From contig JABAKD010000030.1 in the NCBI GenBank assembly GCA_012845835.1, positions 11,663,715 through 11,727,714 of the forward strand: a stretch of 64,000 bases of DNA. The letters are read 5' to 3'. The notes below the pieces were generated by a model. The model had not been told where the DNA came from. It saw only the letters and a program-made list of their open reading frames with translations, and did no database searches. The position numbers and the translations under genes were made by a program. Every line of letters begins with the position of its first letter. Positions within the stretch are counted from its first letter, which is position 1. Below, in pieces: positions 25,701 through 39,000 of the stretch. This DNA is from Undaria pinnatifida (Eukaryota > Sar > Phaeophyceae > Laminariales > Alariaceae).

Positions 25701-27710
25701 GCTCCCGGTTCCGGTGGTCAATACGGATACTCGTTCGCACGCATTTCAGGTCACCAACGAGCTGGACAGCAGGGAAATCGGAGAGGCATGGACAATTTTG
25801 ACGCCATGCGGTCGACATCGCGCGGGCCAACCGCGGTGAACCCGTCGCATCGAACGGCGCTACAAAAATTGGCGGACGCTATGCGCTCTATCGCTCTCAC
25901 CCGTGATTCTTTTTTTAAACGTGGCATTTCAGAATTCCAAAATTTCAAGAATCGTGACATGTCAGGATTCGTGATTTTTTTGCGTTCGTTAGGAACGACC
26001 CTCAGGCGAAAAAATGTTCACACCGTAACTGAACCAAGTCCGGCGGAAGGCTATCTCCCATGGCCAGGGGCTTTGTTAGTGGGTGAGCTTGCGCAAGTCC
26101 CACACTACCCGGAAAGATGACATTCCGGGTGGCTATCTCCACCGAACCTTACCCTCAGGGGACAGGCCGGGTCGACATACACACGCATCCGTATACAACG
26201 GCAGCTTGCGCTGCCGGGGTTGTAACGAAGATCACTGATAGGGACAGCTTACGCTATACCTACAATGGGACCCGAAGGGTGCGCCAGCTAGCGTTGGGCT
26301 ACGAAAGCAGCTGAGTTAAATCGACACACGACGCGTATGAATACGTGGAAGTGTGGTTAGCTAAAGCTTTATTTTTCCCCATCCGCCGGAGGATTAAAAA
26401 AAAAAAAAAAGTTCACACCTGGTAGGTGTATAGACCCACATTATCAAGCAGTTTTCGGGCATGTGTTGCAATTGTCTCATTTTTGGGCCTCCGGCGGCGG
26501 GGGGGCATGATACGGGGGGTCTATACGCCTGCGCCGCGTGAACGCAACACGCTTTCCAGCTCATGTTGTGCTTCACGCAACAGGGACGGCGCCAATTTAC
26601 AACCTATGAACTGCGGAAGGCACACCCTATTATTGTGTTTTTGTGTTCTAGGGTTGAAACGGTTGAAATGGGATGCTCACTAGACCGCACCCACGTTTCA
26701 ATGGGTCAATACCTCTACCCTCATCCCGCCCGGACCGGGGACCGGGTCTCATTTGGCACCCTGCTTCCACTCAATACGCGCAGAGGGCGTTCGGGTTAGT
26801 GGAATAGCGTATGGCTAGCGCCCCAAACCCCCTTCCCAGACTAATTCCAAGTAACTTGTCCCAAAAACGGGGTTCCAGTTGCAAAGGGCTGCAGACCCAT
26901 GCATGCATGTTTTTTTTTCTTTTTTATCCTCCGGCGGATGGATGTGAAAAAATGAAGCTTGAGCTCACCACATTTCCACGTATTTTCATACACGTCGTGT
27001 ATCGATTGCCTTCGCAATCCAGCGCTAGCTGGCGTGTCCTTCGGGTTCCCACTATAGCGATAGCGCAAGCTGTCCCCATGACCCCCTATTGGCGGTCTTC
27101 CTTACTGCATGTCTATGTGGACTGCTGTAAATTGTTGCACTAAACATGCACCGGAGCTAAAAAAAACGGTATGTACGTCAAGGTGGAGCTATTGCTAGCT
27201 CTATGAGGTACGGCAGTATGGGCAGTATGTCTGTCTCACCTCCGAGGGCTGGAAGGTCCAGCCTGGCAGTGCCTTAGCGAAAGCTTCAACATGGCAGCCG
27301 GTCCCACTCGCAATATCCAGCATTTCACCGCTACCACTACCACCTTCCCATTTTGAAAGCTCCTGCAAGATAACGTCACGATTCCGAATAGACGACGGGT
27401 GGTGCCTATCATCGCTGGGAGACGGCATCTCGCCAAGTGTCAGTCCCTCTGCTCCTGGGGGCGGTGTATCGTCCGTCTTTCGGCTCCACCAGATAGGCCA
27501 GCTCGCAAGCAGGGGCAGCGCCAAAGAAAGCGGCGTATTAAGAGGAACGACAGCAGAGGTAGTTCGTGCTAGGCCTGGGGATGGCGACTGCCGTGGTCTG
27601 CTGCTGCGATGACAAGGCTGTTGCAATGACGGGGACACGAAACCTAGGGCAATTCCGCACAACGAGAGGCAAGCTGGAGTGAGTGCAGCCCTTGTGATCA
27701 CACTTCTCAT
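19720..27710 (-). CDS. DUF938/UPF0585 (METTL26-like) SAM-dependent methyltransferase, probably plastid-targeted
   Basis: Three exons: 27710-27240, 20654-20460, 20028-19720 (stop), all GT-AG and phase 0, giving 324 residues. The family has a Rossmann methyltransferase fold; its substrate is not established. Seen: IRNRDVILQEL, SAM-binding motif I LDIASGTG (about residues 131-138), an acidic loop ending strand 2 (FQPSE), the family signature AAMCINMIHIAPK (exon 2 end), HLFLYGPF and ESNKSFDEYL-like DSNKSFDEYL, WSIRD, and MPANNFFVVF near the end. Residues 1-30 are a hydrophobic leader ending LGFVSPS, like a bipartite plastid presequence; a further upstream ATG (27818) exists. A GT at 19764 offers an alternative splice after VVFTK, but reading through to the TGA at 19720 is simplest. 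Intron 1 (6.6 kb) contains retrotransposon debris. Confidence 0.88.
21480..21575 (+). repeat. tRNA-like head (degenerate), possible SINE fragment
   Basis: TGTAGCTCAGCGGTAGGGC looks like a tRNA D-arm (A box; GCTC can pair with GGGC). A distorted B-box/T-arm, GTGGGTTAAAACCC, follows about 35 bp later. The anticodon stem does not pair, so it is not called as a functional tRNA. Confidence 0.4.
21650..21800 (+). repeat. Dispersed repeat, inverted copy of 8640-8860
   Basis: It matches the reverse complement of 8.64-8.86 kb over about 140 bp. It lies immediately downstream, in element orientation, of the gypsy reverse transcriptase remnant. Confidence 0.6.
21800..24900 (-). mobile_element. Decayed Ty3/gypsy LTR retrotransposon (gag?, protease, reverse transcriptase)
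   Basis: Reading the minus strand: gag-like frames with scattered cysteines (24900-23880), an aspartic protease fragment containing VLDTG (frame 23827-23537), a spacer (23508-23011), a pre-RT linker with KKWNHLPAHVRREIEFDL and AEFPDV (about 22900-22650), then reverse transcriptase pieces: IQITINHKRLKKL, FSQFDVVSSCYQITVHKD, TAFCTPTRLIDWLAMPQGSS (22457-22188) and VINEVITGL...EDVVVFDSSPSAH (22187-22100). The catalytic YxDD box reads NLED, and stops and frameshifts break the chain, so it is dead. A 63-bp stretch (about 22004-22129) is duplicated in tandem after the RT. No paired LTRs were found. It sits in the DUF938 intron in the same orientation as the gene. Confidence 0.82.
24336..24386 (+). 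repeat. 25-bp tandem duplication
   Basis: Two consecutive copies of GCAGGAATAAGAGATGCCTT plus five bases lie in the gag-like part of the gypsy remnant. Confidence 0.8.
25030..25700 (-). repeat. Tandem repeat of about 70-bp GC-rich units
   Basis: Units share GTCGTCTTCGCGGAGACC and GAACGTACGG and start about 69-73 bp apart (near 25217, 25289, 25357, 25429, 25500, 25574). The minus strand stays open over much of it, giving 23-24-residue repeats with REDD and PEPSKRC-like blocks. It lies just upstream of the gypsy gag region and could be its leader or an N-terminal gag repeat. Confidence 0.75.
26025..26410 (+). mobile_element. SINE-like poly(A) retroposon, copy A (full length?)
   Basis: A 386-bp element ends in the conserved 3' block CCCATCCGCCGGAGGAT and then a poly(A) run (26397-26410). 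GTTCACACC occurs exactly on both sides (26016-26024 and 26411-26419), as expected of a 9-bp target-site duplication. It matches copies at 26.91, 46.55 and 62.12 kb. It has no protein-coding capacity and I see no convincing tRNA or 5S head. Confidence 0.75.
26908..27105 (-). mobile_element. SINE-like poly(A) retroposon, copy B (5' truncated)
   Basis: Inverted relative to copy A: a T-run, then ATCCTCCGGCGGATGG and the shared 3' region through AGCGCAAGCTGTCCC. TGCATGT occurs at both ends, a possible 7-bp target duplication. Confidence 0.7.
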
Positions 27711-28262
27711 GATACATGCATGATACCGTGCATGGTAAGCAACCCTTGAGGCAACCCCGGGGAAACAAGCACAGACATGCTTTACAGCAGTGAAGGTCTC
27801 CCTGCAGTGCCGGTTCAATATCGCCTATTTCCGGTATAATGCTGGTTGTGCCGTCAACGATTGGTGTATGTCTTGTACTTATTGATCCCAAATAACTTTT
27901 GTGTCCGTTATACTGCCGGTACTATCTGCTCGCACATACCAGCACTATAGGGAGACAGGCACTCTGTACCTGTAGAGACTTGCCTTCTTTGACGCGTCAG
28001 TCTAGTTTGAGCGCTAAATATACTACTTTTATTATAATATTGGTCAGTCACAAGGAGTCAAGCCACAACCTCCAAGGAAATTTGGAGAGGACGGGAGGTA
28101 TGATTCCAGGAATCTGAAACCGTCACGGGACTGTGCGGAGTTGCTACTGCGCCGAAAACCGACCTCTGCGCCGTGGTAGCTTTGACGTAGCTTTGACGTG
28201 CCTTTGAGAGACCCCTTTTGCTTGGGTAGACATTGAATGCGCACAGTCGACGGCCGCTGCCA
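27711..28262. promoter_or_regulatory. Divergent intergenic region between DUF938 and lectin genes
   Basis: 552 bp separates the two start codons, which point outward. Promoters of both genes are expected here. No clear core element was recognised, apart from an AT-rich stretch around 28010-28045. Confidence 0.4.
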
Positions 28263-31200
28263 ATGGGCGTGGCTCTGGTGGTATGGAGCTTGATTTTTTT
28301 TCGCTCTGCTACGGCGCTTGTGACATGGCAGAGCGATTCTATAGCAATGTCGATGGCGACTTCATCGGACACGTTCACCCTTCACCTACAGGCCTCGAGG
28401 TTTGGCATTATAGAGTTTCGCGCGGTGTTTGTTATACAAGAGTTTGGGCTTAGGCCAGGGTTAGGCCATACCTAGATACAGCAGTATAAATGTACCGCAT
28501 GTGCCTTCTGCTGCTGCTGTAGAGAGGCCGATGCGGAGAGGTGCTCTATGCTCTATGCTGTACCTTGTAAGTTTAGTGCGGCGGTTTTAGTGACGTTTTG
28601 TGTCAATCTGCAAGCGAGTCATTTCGCCACGGACCACGGACAGCCATCCGTAAAAGGTTGTACTTGGCTATCCTTCATGCTGCAGCAGTACTACCTAGTA
28701 GATTGGTCGGCGCAGTGGTGCATGTGTGTTTTTCAGATTAACTGATAATCCCATCCATATGATACACATCCAGCACAAAAACACTCAGTGCCTCCTCCTG
28801 TTTTTAATAAGAAACCGAGAAATCGTTTTTTGGCCAGATTTCTTATGTTAAGAAAGGGTGAGTCCTATGCCAAAATCAGTGTACAATGAATAGCTGTCGA
28901 ATTTCTTATTTCGCCGCAACTATTCGGCTAGGTGTTTCGTGGGACTCTTTCTTAAGAGGGGGGCGGTAGTGTAGATCAGTGTAGATCAGAGTAGATTAGC
29001 TAACGAGCACGACGAATACGCGGCGAACAACTCCCTCACACCGCCCACCACCTCATAGGTATGTCCTCCCTGCGCCAGAGGGCCACTTCAAGTTCACCGT
29101 CACTCGGGACGGCGTAGGGCGTAACACCTCATGCATATCTTATGGAGCTTCTGCCACAGCCGTTGCCGATGCCCTCAACGCGTTAGACTACATCGACGAC
29201 CTGGGCGGATCAACAGTGGTCAGGGAGGGAAACGGATCCTCGCAATACAACTACGGCTTCGTGTACTATATGTCCGCTTCGAACTCGACCGACGCGGGGT
29301 CTGTGAACATGGAGTTGGCTGGGAGTGGGGTGGAGCACGGGTGCAAGAGGGTGTCAACTCTAGGTTACTGGAATGAGCCCGACAACTGGGACACTGGCGT
29401 GGTGCCCACGTCGACCGACGAGGTGGGTTTGGCACGAAACATCGCTTCCTCGCGTCGTATGTGCCATACTCGTTGCTTATCTGTATGGAGCTAACGGAGC
29501 CACGTCCTATAGCAAGGACGGCTACGTGTCGATCATGCATTTCTCCCGAGCGCTACAATACTTAGAGGCGGTACAACTTGATTGTTAACGGTTGTCGTGT
29601 TTTTGCTACTATAAGTGGCTACTCCCATGGTGTCGCCATGTATCCTGAAAATGTTTTTTCATATATTCTATTCCATAGGTGAGCACTCCCATTGTACGGT
29701 GTAGCAAGTGTGTGTGTGTGTTTTCACATCAAACCGATATTTCCACCCGACTGAATCCAGCATCATCAGTGTCCGTACAGTGTCACCATGTATATATATA
29801 GTCGCGGTTTTTGCTGTGTAAGGTGACCATTCACGTGATGTCATCATGTATCCTGTGACCGTGATTTTTTCGGCTTTAGGCGACCGTTCCAATGGTGCCA
29901 TCATGTAGTCTACATGATTATGTTGTCTTCTGACCGGAATATACTATAGGTGACCATACCAGCCGATGCCGGCTTCATCTCACTCACGGACGATGCCACC
30001 ATTTCCACCCTCAACATGAATGGAGGGGCCCTGGTCACACACAACAGCACTTGCCTAGCTAATTGGACGCCCGCACCGGGTGGCACATCCTCCCCCTTCG
30101 GTAGCACCAAGTGCTACCGAATCTTCCAAAGCGCAGCTTCCTGGAGCAAAGCTCAGAGTACGTGCGCTAGTGCTGTCGGGCCAAAAAACGCGGGGCTTCG
30201 TGGTGGGGCTCTCCGTGGTGCTCTGGTCTCGGTGGAAGGGTTGGATGAGAACCAGTGGGTGTCGAGATTGTGCCGAGGGGACGGCATGGATCGTGACTGC
30301 TGGCTAGGCTTGGCCAGAACATACATGGGGAGAAGCGGACTTGGGCTAGATAATGGTGGGGATTTAGAATGGGCCGAGCTTGCAACGATGGCGGGCGAGA
30401 CACGGTACCGGTCGTGGGCTATCCGGGAACCTTCGACTTTCGAAGGCGACGAGGTATGTGTGTATCTGGCGTTGCTATGGAATTGTTGTTCTTAACGTTT
30501 AGGGTCACGTGTTGCCGGGACTGCCAGTGTTACGGTTGCGAGCCCTGCAAGCGCACTATGAGAATTATCAACGCTATCAACGCTATCAACGCTATCAACG
30601 CTATCAACGCCTGTGCTGCGGATAAGAGTGTCCGGTGTGATTGAAAACATGCCAAGTAGACGGCTCAGTTCGCCGCCGCTACGGTCGTGTACACTACACT
30701 GCCGTAAGCGCAAAGGAGACCAAACGATATTACTGTTAACAAGCATACTAGTGAGTGCTTCGAAGTATGACAGCAGTTACCGTAAGCGCTGCGACTACCG
30801 TAATCAACAGCGAAACACAACGGCATTAAACATTTACAAGTATGTATGGCAGCAACTACCGTAAGCACCGGCGACACCACATGGCATTTTTGCTAGCATA
30901 CTACTTCGTAAGTCAGAACCTACCGCAAGCGCTAGGGACCCCGATTGATATCCAATCAATCTTAATGTTAATAAGGATGCTAAAATTCGATGAGTAGGGG
31001 GCATGTGGACCCACGTCGGCGACAAAAACGAAGACAAGTGACTTGGAAGGTGGAAAGGAAGACACCCGTGACCACGGCTTGTCCAGAAGGCCGCTGAAGG
31101 TGTATAATACGAGTTTTTTCACGAGTTGATCGAGCCGGAAGGTAAAAGTGATGAAATGGATGTGATGGGATGGACGTGATGGAATGTACAAGAGCTACGA

Positions 31201-34200
31201 TAGCGGTTAGACCGTAAAGCCCGATTATAGCGACCCCAAAAAGTATCGATATTGACAGTCGCCAATCCAAACACTCTTAGTACTGGTATTTAAATATTCG
31301 TTTCTCTCGATCTTACCGCCTGCTGCCTCATTAGAAACCCTCACCGACCAATATATCCAAAAATGCTTCTTAGGGAGGAGAAAATTGCGTGGCGGTCCAC
31401 GGCACGAGAACACTGGCCTCGGAGCAGGGAGAGGCGAGATGGTACGACGACGAGTGCGAGGCCGAAAAGGCGTTCGTGTGTCAGGCTTTTGGGGTTAGCA
31501 CGCCCTTCACGCTCAAAGTGTCAACGGAGCTTAATATTGCGGGCGGGTATATCGTTGGAGCCGGCACCGTCGTCAGCTCTACTTTTGCACAGGTTTGATA
31601 ACTTCATTTTTTTTCATTTTTGGTATCCTAAAAGGCGCGCATGGCGCGCATGCAGCACGCGCTTCAACATCGACCACTAATAAAATGATTCCCATAGCGA
31701 GAAATAAAGTAAACCAAGAAGCAAGGGGGAAACAAATCTGATCGTTTCCGCTCTGCTACGTTCTTACTCCTTTTAAAAACTTTTGAAACTTTTTTACTTT
31801 TTATTTCCTTTTCTTTACGTTTTTCACTTTTTTGATACTTACGACGTTTGTGACTTTTTCGTAAGGTTTTCGGTGTTTTGTTTTGGCGTTTTCGGCGTTT
31901 CTGACGTTTCACAGTTCGTTTCTGTTCTGCTACGTATCACTCTGGACGGGAACGTAATAATCGTTTGGGTGTTCTTACGTACACTCAACGGTCCTTACAT
32001 TTCAGCCCCGGATGGCCGTCTTTCCTCTTTGGTTGGCTTTGCCGATTTGCCGTTTCTAACCCGCCACGTTCTTTCGTTCATGAGAATACAGCTGTACTGT
32101 ACAAGTTATGTAGGGAATATTTTAATTCGTGCGTCGTTGCGTGAGAAAAAAAAATTGGGGGTTCGACTATCGGCGGTAACGGCTAAATGTGATGTGATGT
32201 GATGGTGACAGGGTGGCGATAGGATGGAGGTGCACTCAACGGCGGTGTCTCTTGTGTCTCTTGTGTTGGAAACACATACGTGATGCTTCCAGGCGTGCAA
32301 TGTCGCTGCAAGGGACGTCTGTTGTTGTTGTTATACGTGGTTGTCGCCACAATGTAAGACATGGTCACAAAATAGGCTCCAATCATTGGCCAACCATTGA
32401 CAGATACCGGTTAAAAAAAAAAACGGCTGTCTGTATACATGCTCGCAAGAGATGGTATGCTGCTGTGTCATGAACGTTCCCAGTAGCCGCGTCTTTACTC
32501 ACACGCCTCCTCGAAAAGGTGTCCGGAGACGAGGGTCAAGTCGGACTGCTCAACGGTGGCACACTTCTAAATTCGGCCACCGGGGTCATGGAATGGTCAG
32601 CCTCCTCGGCAGTGGGGTGGGGCGGAACCTTGCGAAACATGGGCACGTTAAGCTTCACCGGCAATGTTTCTCTCTCTGCAGCTGCAGACGCGGAGGGCTT
32701 CTTCGATAGCCAAGCGGGGGCGTGGCCGTTGGTGGTTAATGAGGAGGGTGCGGAGGTTTCCTTTGGGTCGGATGCGGAGGTGGCGATGGAGTGGTTGTTG
32801 TGGAACCAGGGAGGGGAAGTGCTGGTGAGTGCACGGCTTGTCACTGCTGTTTGGTAGAGAAGTTTATGGTATGTTTGAGTGACTAGTTCGACGATGGGTA
32901 GAGCGTAGGGATGCGCAGGCTAGCGTGAAGCTATGGGCGGGAACTTGGTCAGAGCAACCGATCAATCGCGCATGGTCTGCCATGCTCCTGTAATCATGAT
33001 AGTATGATAGTTTCATACGAACGATCATAGGATCGTAGTATCATAGGATCATAGGACTGCCATAGTGTCATATGTCATAGTCATGAGCCATAGTGCCCTA
33101 GTACAATAGTTTCGCTGTATCAAAACCTTACCATCTAATTACCTGGTACATTATATCGCAATACCATAGTACCATAGATACGACGTGACTACTTCGCACG
33201 TGTCGTGTCGCCACCAGCGGTATGTTTGCGTTGCATGCGTCAAATAGGTGGTGCGCAAACAACAAAGGGTCCATCCTATATCCTATACTGAAGTATATAT
33301 TGTGCATACGGAAGGACATTTGCTGATTGATGCCGCCACGTGACGATACGGCGTGCCAATTGAATACATGCGTTCGTTTATTTCCACATTCGAGATGGAA
33401 TGGTGTTTATGATTTTTCATGGATTTTCTTCTTCTTTTGCAGTTTGATCTCTATGGTATACACCACGGCGGTGTGCTTTTCCCTTGCAGGTGGAGGGCGA
33501 TTTGATCGCCACCGGTGGCGGATATAGCTCAGGGGGGAAGTTCATTGTGGAGGATAGGGGCCAGGCTTCGTTCTCCAACAGCTCTTTTGTCATGGATCAG
33601 CCAGAGGTCGTATTGGTCACGCTGCAAGCAGACAGACAGGTGGCAAGAGAGTTCACGCAACAACTATCTCAACTGTTTTTTTTTTCAACAGAACGCTGGC
33701 CTCGTCTTCGGTTTTGACCCCGGCTTTTCTTAGCGAAGAGTGTTTTTTTTTTCTGTTTTTTTGTTTCTTTTCGTCAAGAAAAACAGGGGACGTTTTTCTT
33801 TTTCTTTTCCCCCCGGTAAACCAGGATTTCTAACAAGAAAAAAAAAACAGGAACTATTGGTATTCCTCTTTCAAGCCGCCGTTACCGCAATTCTGGATTA
33901 TTATATGGGGTAATGTATGGGGTAATGTATGGAAATCGGGGAATCTGGTTTGGCCTACGTATGCTTCCGGTATTGTGAGACGGAAAATTGACAAAAATGC
34001 CCAAAATGCTACTTTAGACCCTAACCCTTACGCCGACCCCAACCCTAGCCATCATCGGACTTTGTCCGGGAAAAATCGGACGTTTTTTTTGTTGAAAAAT
34101 TGGTCGACCACCTCAAAACTCTTACCTGGTATATCAAAATATTCCCCAATTTCCATCCTTTAATCCTAAATAACAATGTAGGCATCTCGTAAAGGCTACT

Positions 34201-35917
34201 GCCTCTTTCGGGAAAAAAGATGGCAGGCAAAAGCTAGGGAAACAAAAAATGCAGTCATGAAAAGTTTTTGAGATTTAGTTTCACATTGTTGTTCAACAGT
34301 AACTGAACCTCAACCGACGTTGTGACAAATTATGTCGCATCGCTCAGTCGCAAAGAGTCGCTGTCGCTTTCCGGCCGGCTGGGTTAGACCGTTTTTTCGT
34401 TTTTTCCCATTTCCTCTTCCTCCTGTAGATTGGCTGAAGGAAAGGAAGATCTTCCACTCGGTCAGGTATCATAGCACAACCGGTAGCAGATTTGCTTATA
34501 GTTTAGGATTGGAGTATGCACCCAGGAAAAGAGGGAGTCGCAGCCCCTCTCACCCAAATGTCCTCTTTTATGTCAGGTTTGGCCTTTTAGAACTGCACTC
34601 ACGTTTCGGAGACAAACCACTCGGGATGAGTGTAGGATAATATTCGCGTTTTCTATTGGATTTGCAGGTGTAAGGGAGGCATTATGCACTGCAGGGAAGG
34701 GGGCAGCTTATCATCTTCTTCCCCGCCTTTTGCTACGATGGCATGTTCATTTGGTGTTTGTTTAGTTCCGACAACGACGGTCGCTATTGACATACTACAT
34801 AGGCTACCGAACAAGACGTCGAGAACTCGGCTGAGGTGGGAGGCTATTACCGCCTGAACTTTGGCGGCGAGGAGACGGAATGCATCGGTTACCACGCTTC
34901 TTCGGACAGCGTGCAGGCAAGCAGACGTACATATACATGCTACTAACAGTACGGTGAGGGTAGCACTAAACATTTTTCTGGGCTTCCTCACTATCAGTAG
35001 CGCAGGTCTACTATTACCTATTATTACCTATTACATAATATTTTTATATTTTTCTGGCGAAGGGATGAGTTGTGTCAGCTACGATGATATATGCGTACAC
35101 CACCTTTGGTTTGTTTGTTTTATTTCGTGGGGTATTCCTCCACTCTCGAGTGACTGGAGCCTGTCCTGTGACCACGGACTTGATTATGCGAGTTAATGTA
35201 AGAAGAACAACAACAACAACAACAACAACATAGCCCCCCCCAAGTTGTCTATGAGGAAACGTGAAAGCCTAATGTGATGGGCAATAATCCCAAGGCTTAG
35301 ATACGGCACCTAAAATATCGTACATCACAAGAGGTATTCAAACGACATCGACCTAGGAGTTACAACACCTAAAGTATCGTAAATCACAAGAGGTCTTCCA
35401 ACGAACTATAAAGCCAAAAATATCGTACATCGTAAGTCACACAAAAAAATCCAACGGCATTGGTCTAGGTATGAATCGAAACATACCGCAAGTCCCAATT
35501 AGTGTTCCAATGACATTGACCTAGCTATAGAACCCAAAACACGCAAATCGGCCTACTGTAGGTATAAAACGGAAAATATTGTAAATCGCGATTGGTCTTC
35601 CAGCGGCGTTGGGCTAGGTATATAACATAAAACCCAAAATATCGTATAGTTGATAGGAACGGCAACAGCCAACCCACGCAAGGGGTTCCGCAGATTCTGT
35701 GAAATTGCTCAACTCCTAACATGAGGAGGAGGTCAATATCAACATCATCCATCATCATCCATCATCGTCATCATCATTATCACCATCAACATCATCATCA
35801 TCGTCATCATCATCGTCATCATCATCATCAACATCAGCAGCAGCATCAGCATCAGCATCAGCAGCATCAGCATCAGCATCGTCATCGTCATCGTCATCAT
35901 CATCATCATCGTCATCA

Positions 35918-35949
<32 letters not shown>

Positions 35950-36037
35950 ATCATCACCATCATCGTCATCATCGTCATCATCGTCATCATCAACATCATC
36001 ACCATCATAATCATGATGATGATCATCATCATCGTCG

Positions 36038-36070
<33 letters not shown>

Positions 36071-39000
36071 GCATCATCATAGTCATCATCATCAACATCG
36101 TCATCATCATCCTCATCCATCATCATCATCACCCGAAGCATATATAACTTCGAACACATTCGTTCGCGCAACCCGACCAACGCTTCCATGCTGTATTATA
36201 CAAGGAGTAGTAGATTAGTAGGTTAATATATTAAAAATCCTACTATTATATAAAACAAATATCCTCGTAAAAGTATCACACTAATCCACAATTCCTCACT
36301 GAAGGGGCTCAATCAAATCATAGTGATATCACACCATATCACACCATATCACACCATATCACACCATGTCACACCATATCACACCATATCACACCATATC
36401 ATACCATATCACACCATATCACACCATATCACGCCATATCACACCATATTACACCATATTACACCATATTACACCATATCACACCATATCACACCATATC
36501 ACACCATATCACACCATATCACACCATATCACACCATATTACACCATATTACACCATATCACACCATATCACACCATATCACACCATATCACACCATATC
36601 ACACCATATCACACCATATCACACCATATCACACCATATTACACCATATTACACCATATCGCACCATACCACACCATATTACACCATATCACACCATATC
36701 ACACCATATCACACCATATCACACCATATCACACCATATCACACCATATATCAAAACGTCAGAACGGTCAGAAACACCATATGAACGGTCAGAACGATCA
36801 GAAAGATCAGAAAGGCCAGAAACACCATATGGTATTTGTTAACCCAAAAACTTCAACACCTACCTTTCCATTAATGGTACTAGCTCCGTTGTATCGTTGT
36901 ATCGTTGTATCGTTGTATCATACTCCTGTAAGAAGCGGCGACACTGATAGACGTCGCTCTGACAAGGACGTGCCGCCACCGTACAGCACACGGAACAACA
37001 CACCCCCTGGCATGATTTTCCGAACCAGTTTCTTTCCTGTAACACAATGGTTTCAACAACACACACCCTGGTATTTTTTTCGAAGGATCTCGTCCAGATA
37101 TTTCCATTGATGAACGTATCGCTTGATGTTTGCGCCCTCGCCGTTGTGCAAAAAATCAACTCTTATCCGAGGAGGAGGAGGAGGCGTGTTTATCTTGTGT
37201 TGCATACGGTAAATCAGCCCAAACAACACCCTCGCAATGTAGGGAAGAATGTAACCCATAGCATCGGCGCATTGACCCAACCCCGCATGTACCATTAGTA
37301 GCGCTTTTTTTTTAGTGGACAGCGCTTAACCTTTTGACGATGCTATGAATGCCGCCGGCTGACTCCTCGTGCTACAGTATATACTGGAAGAAATGCTCTC
37401 CGTGGAGGAGCAGGGCGGTGTTACCGTGCGAAGGGATGGAAACGGGAAGCTAGAGCACTGGCAGTATGGCTACAGGTATATATACAGTCCTGCACCTTGC
37501 AGCACGGCATTTGGCACACTCTCGCACTGGCAGTACGGGCGTAGGTACACTCTCGTGCTGGCAGAGCCCGGCTACAGAGGCCAAGGCTATGCGGTAGGGG
37601 GAGGGGCTTGTTTCGGTACCGGGTATGTGGTATCATGCTTTTTAAATAGCACGACTGACTCTGTAGTGTAACACGCACACCCCCCCAAGGAAGAAACGCC
37701 TCTTATTGATACGACAAATGCAGGTACGAAGGCTGCCTAGTACGGCAGTTAGTTATTGTGTTACCTCCGTGGAGGACACTCGCACTTGTGGGACACCTCA
37801 AAATGTGTAGCTCCATTTTAAAATGTGGGTGGGGTAGGATGTTGGCGCTGTGAAGTACCGGCACACCACCTCACTGACAAATAAGGCTTTAGGGCGTTTT
37901 TTTTTCGTAGCGTCGGTTATTGTTGCATTGCGAATCAATTTAGCAAACGAATAGGGGGGTACCTAACCCTAACCCTAGCGAGATATTCCGACCGCAAACG
38001 AACAGGGGGGTCACTCGCGCGAGTGACCCCGAGCCACCGTTGCAAAAGGCCCTTATAAAGGGACATAACATCAATGTAATCCCCCACCGTAGCATGAGTA
38101 GTACATACAATACAAACAGTACAAACAGTACAAACAGTACAAACAATACAAACAGTACAAACAGTACAAACAGTACAAACAGTAGATACTACAAACAGTA
38201 CACACTACATGCTACAAGCAGTACATACTACAAACAGTACATAAAAAAACAAACAGTACATACAAAAAAGTACATACTGAAACAGTATTAAAAGCATAAC
38301 TAGGAAGGTACCCACTTTAAACAAATAGAGACGTGAGAAAGTTGAAATGGCAATATAAAGCAAATAATATGCCAGAAAAGAGGTTGCCAGCCATAGTTGA
38401 TAGGGCTGTATGGGAGAAAATAACAAAAGGGCGAGCTGGAATAAGATGGGATAACGTCGTCGAGAAAATGTGGAAAGATTTAGGGGGAGATCAAGAAGAG
38501 GCACTGCTGTCTACAGAGAAGGCGGAAGTAAAAGAAAGAGTAGAAGAACGGGAAAGGCTAGTGCTAAGAAGTAAGGTGAAAAAGGAGAAGCACTTAAGAG
38601 ATAGACGGGGGGTTGAGGGAAGATATTGGAATGGAACGTATCTGCACGGCCCAACGGACTACGCGAAAAAGCTGAAACTGCGATTTCGTGTAGGGGACCT
38701 AGACCTACCAGAAAGAAGAAAGATATATACCAAAAGTCGGGAGGAGGAAGACGTGGCTACAAATATGTGCCCGTGTGGCACAACAATAGAGAGTAGGACT
38801 CACATAGTAGGAGAATGTGAATTATACTAGGAGGAACGAGATGCGTTAGAGGAGGAGATGAGGAAATTAGACGTATGTGACATGGAAGAGGCTGGTAGAC
38901 TAGAGAGTAGCGAGAAAACGATCGCTATCCTAGGAGATAGATGGTGGCCACAGACGGCGAAACAGGACGGGGATAGGATAAGCCAAACGTTTCTATGTAG

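Noticed and set aside
35721-36218. His-rich and Asp-rich frames of 123-165 codons
   Set aside because: They are translations of a (CAT)n array on both strands inside an intron.
36323-36842. Frames of 153-158 codons with [10 protein letters not shown] repeats
   Set aside because: They are translations of a 10-bp minisatellite; three 10-bp units make a 10-codon period.
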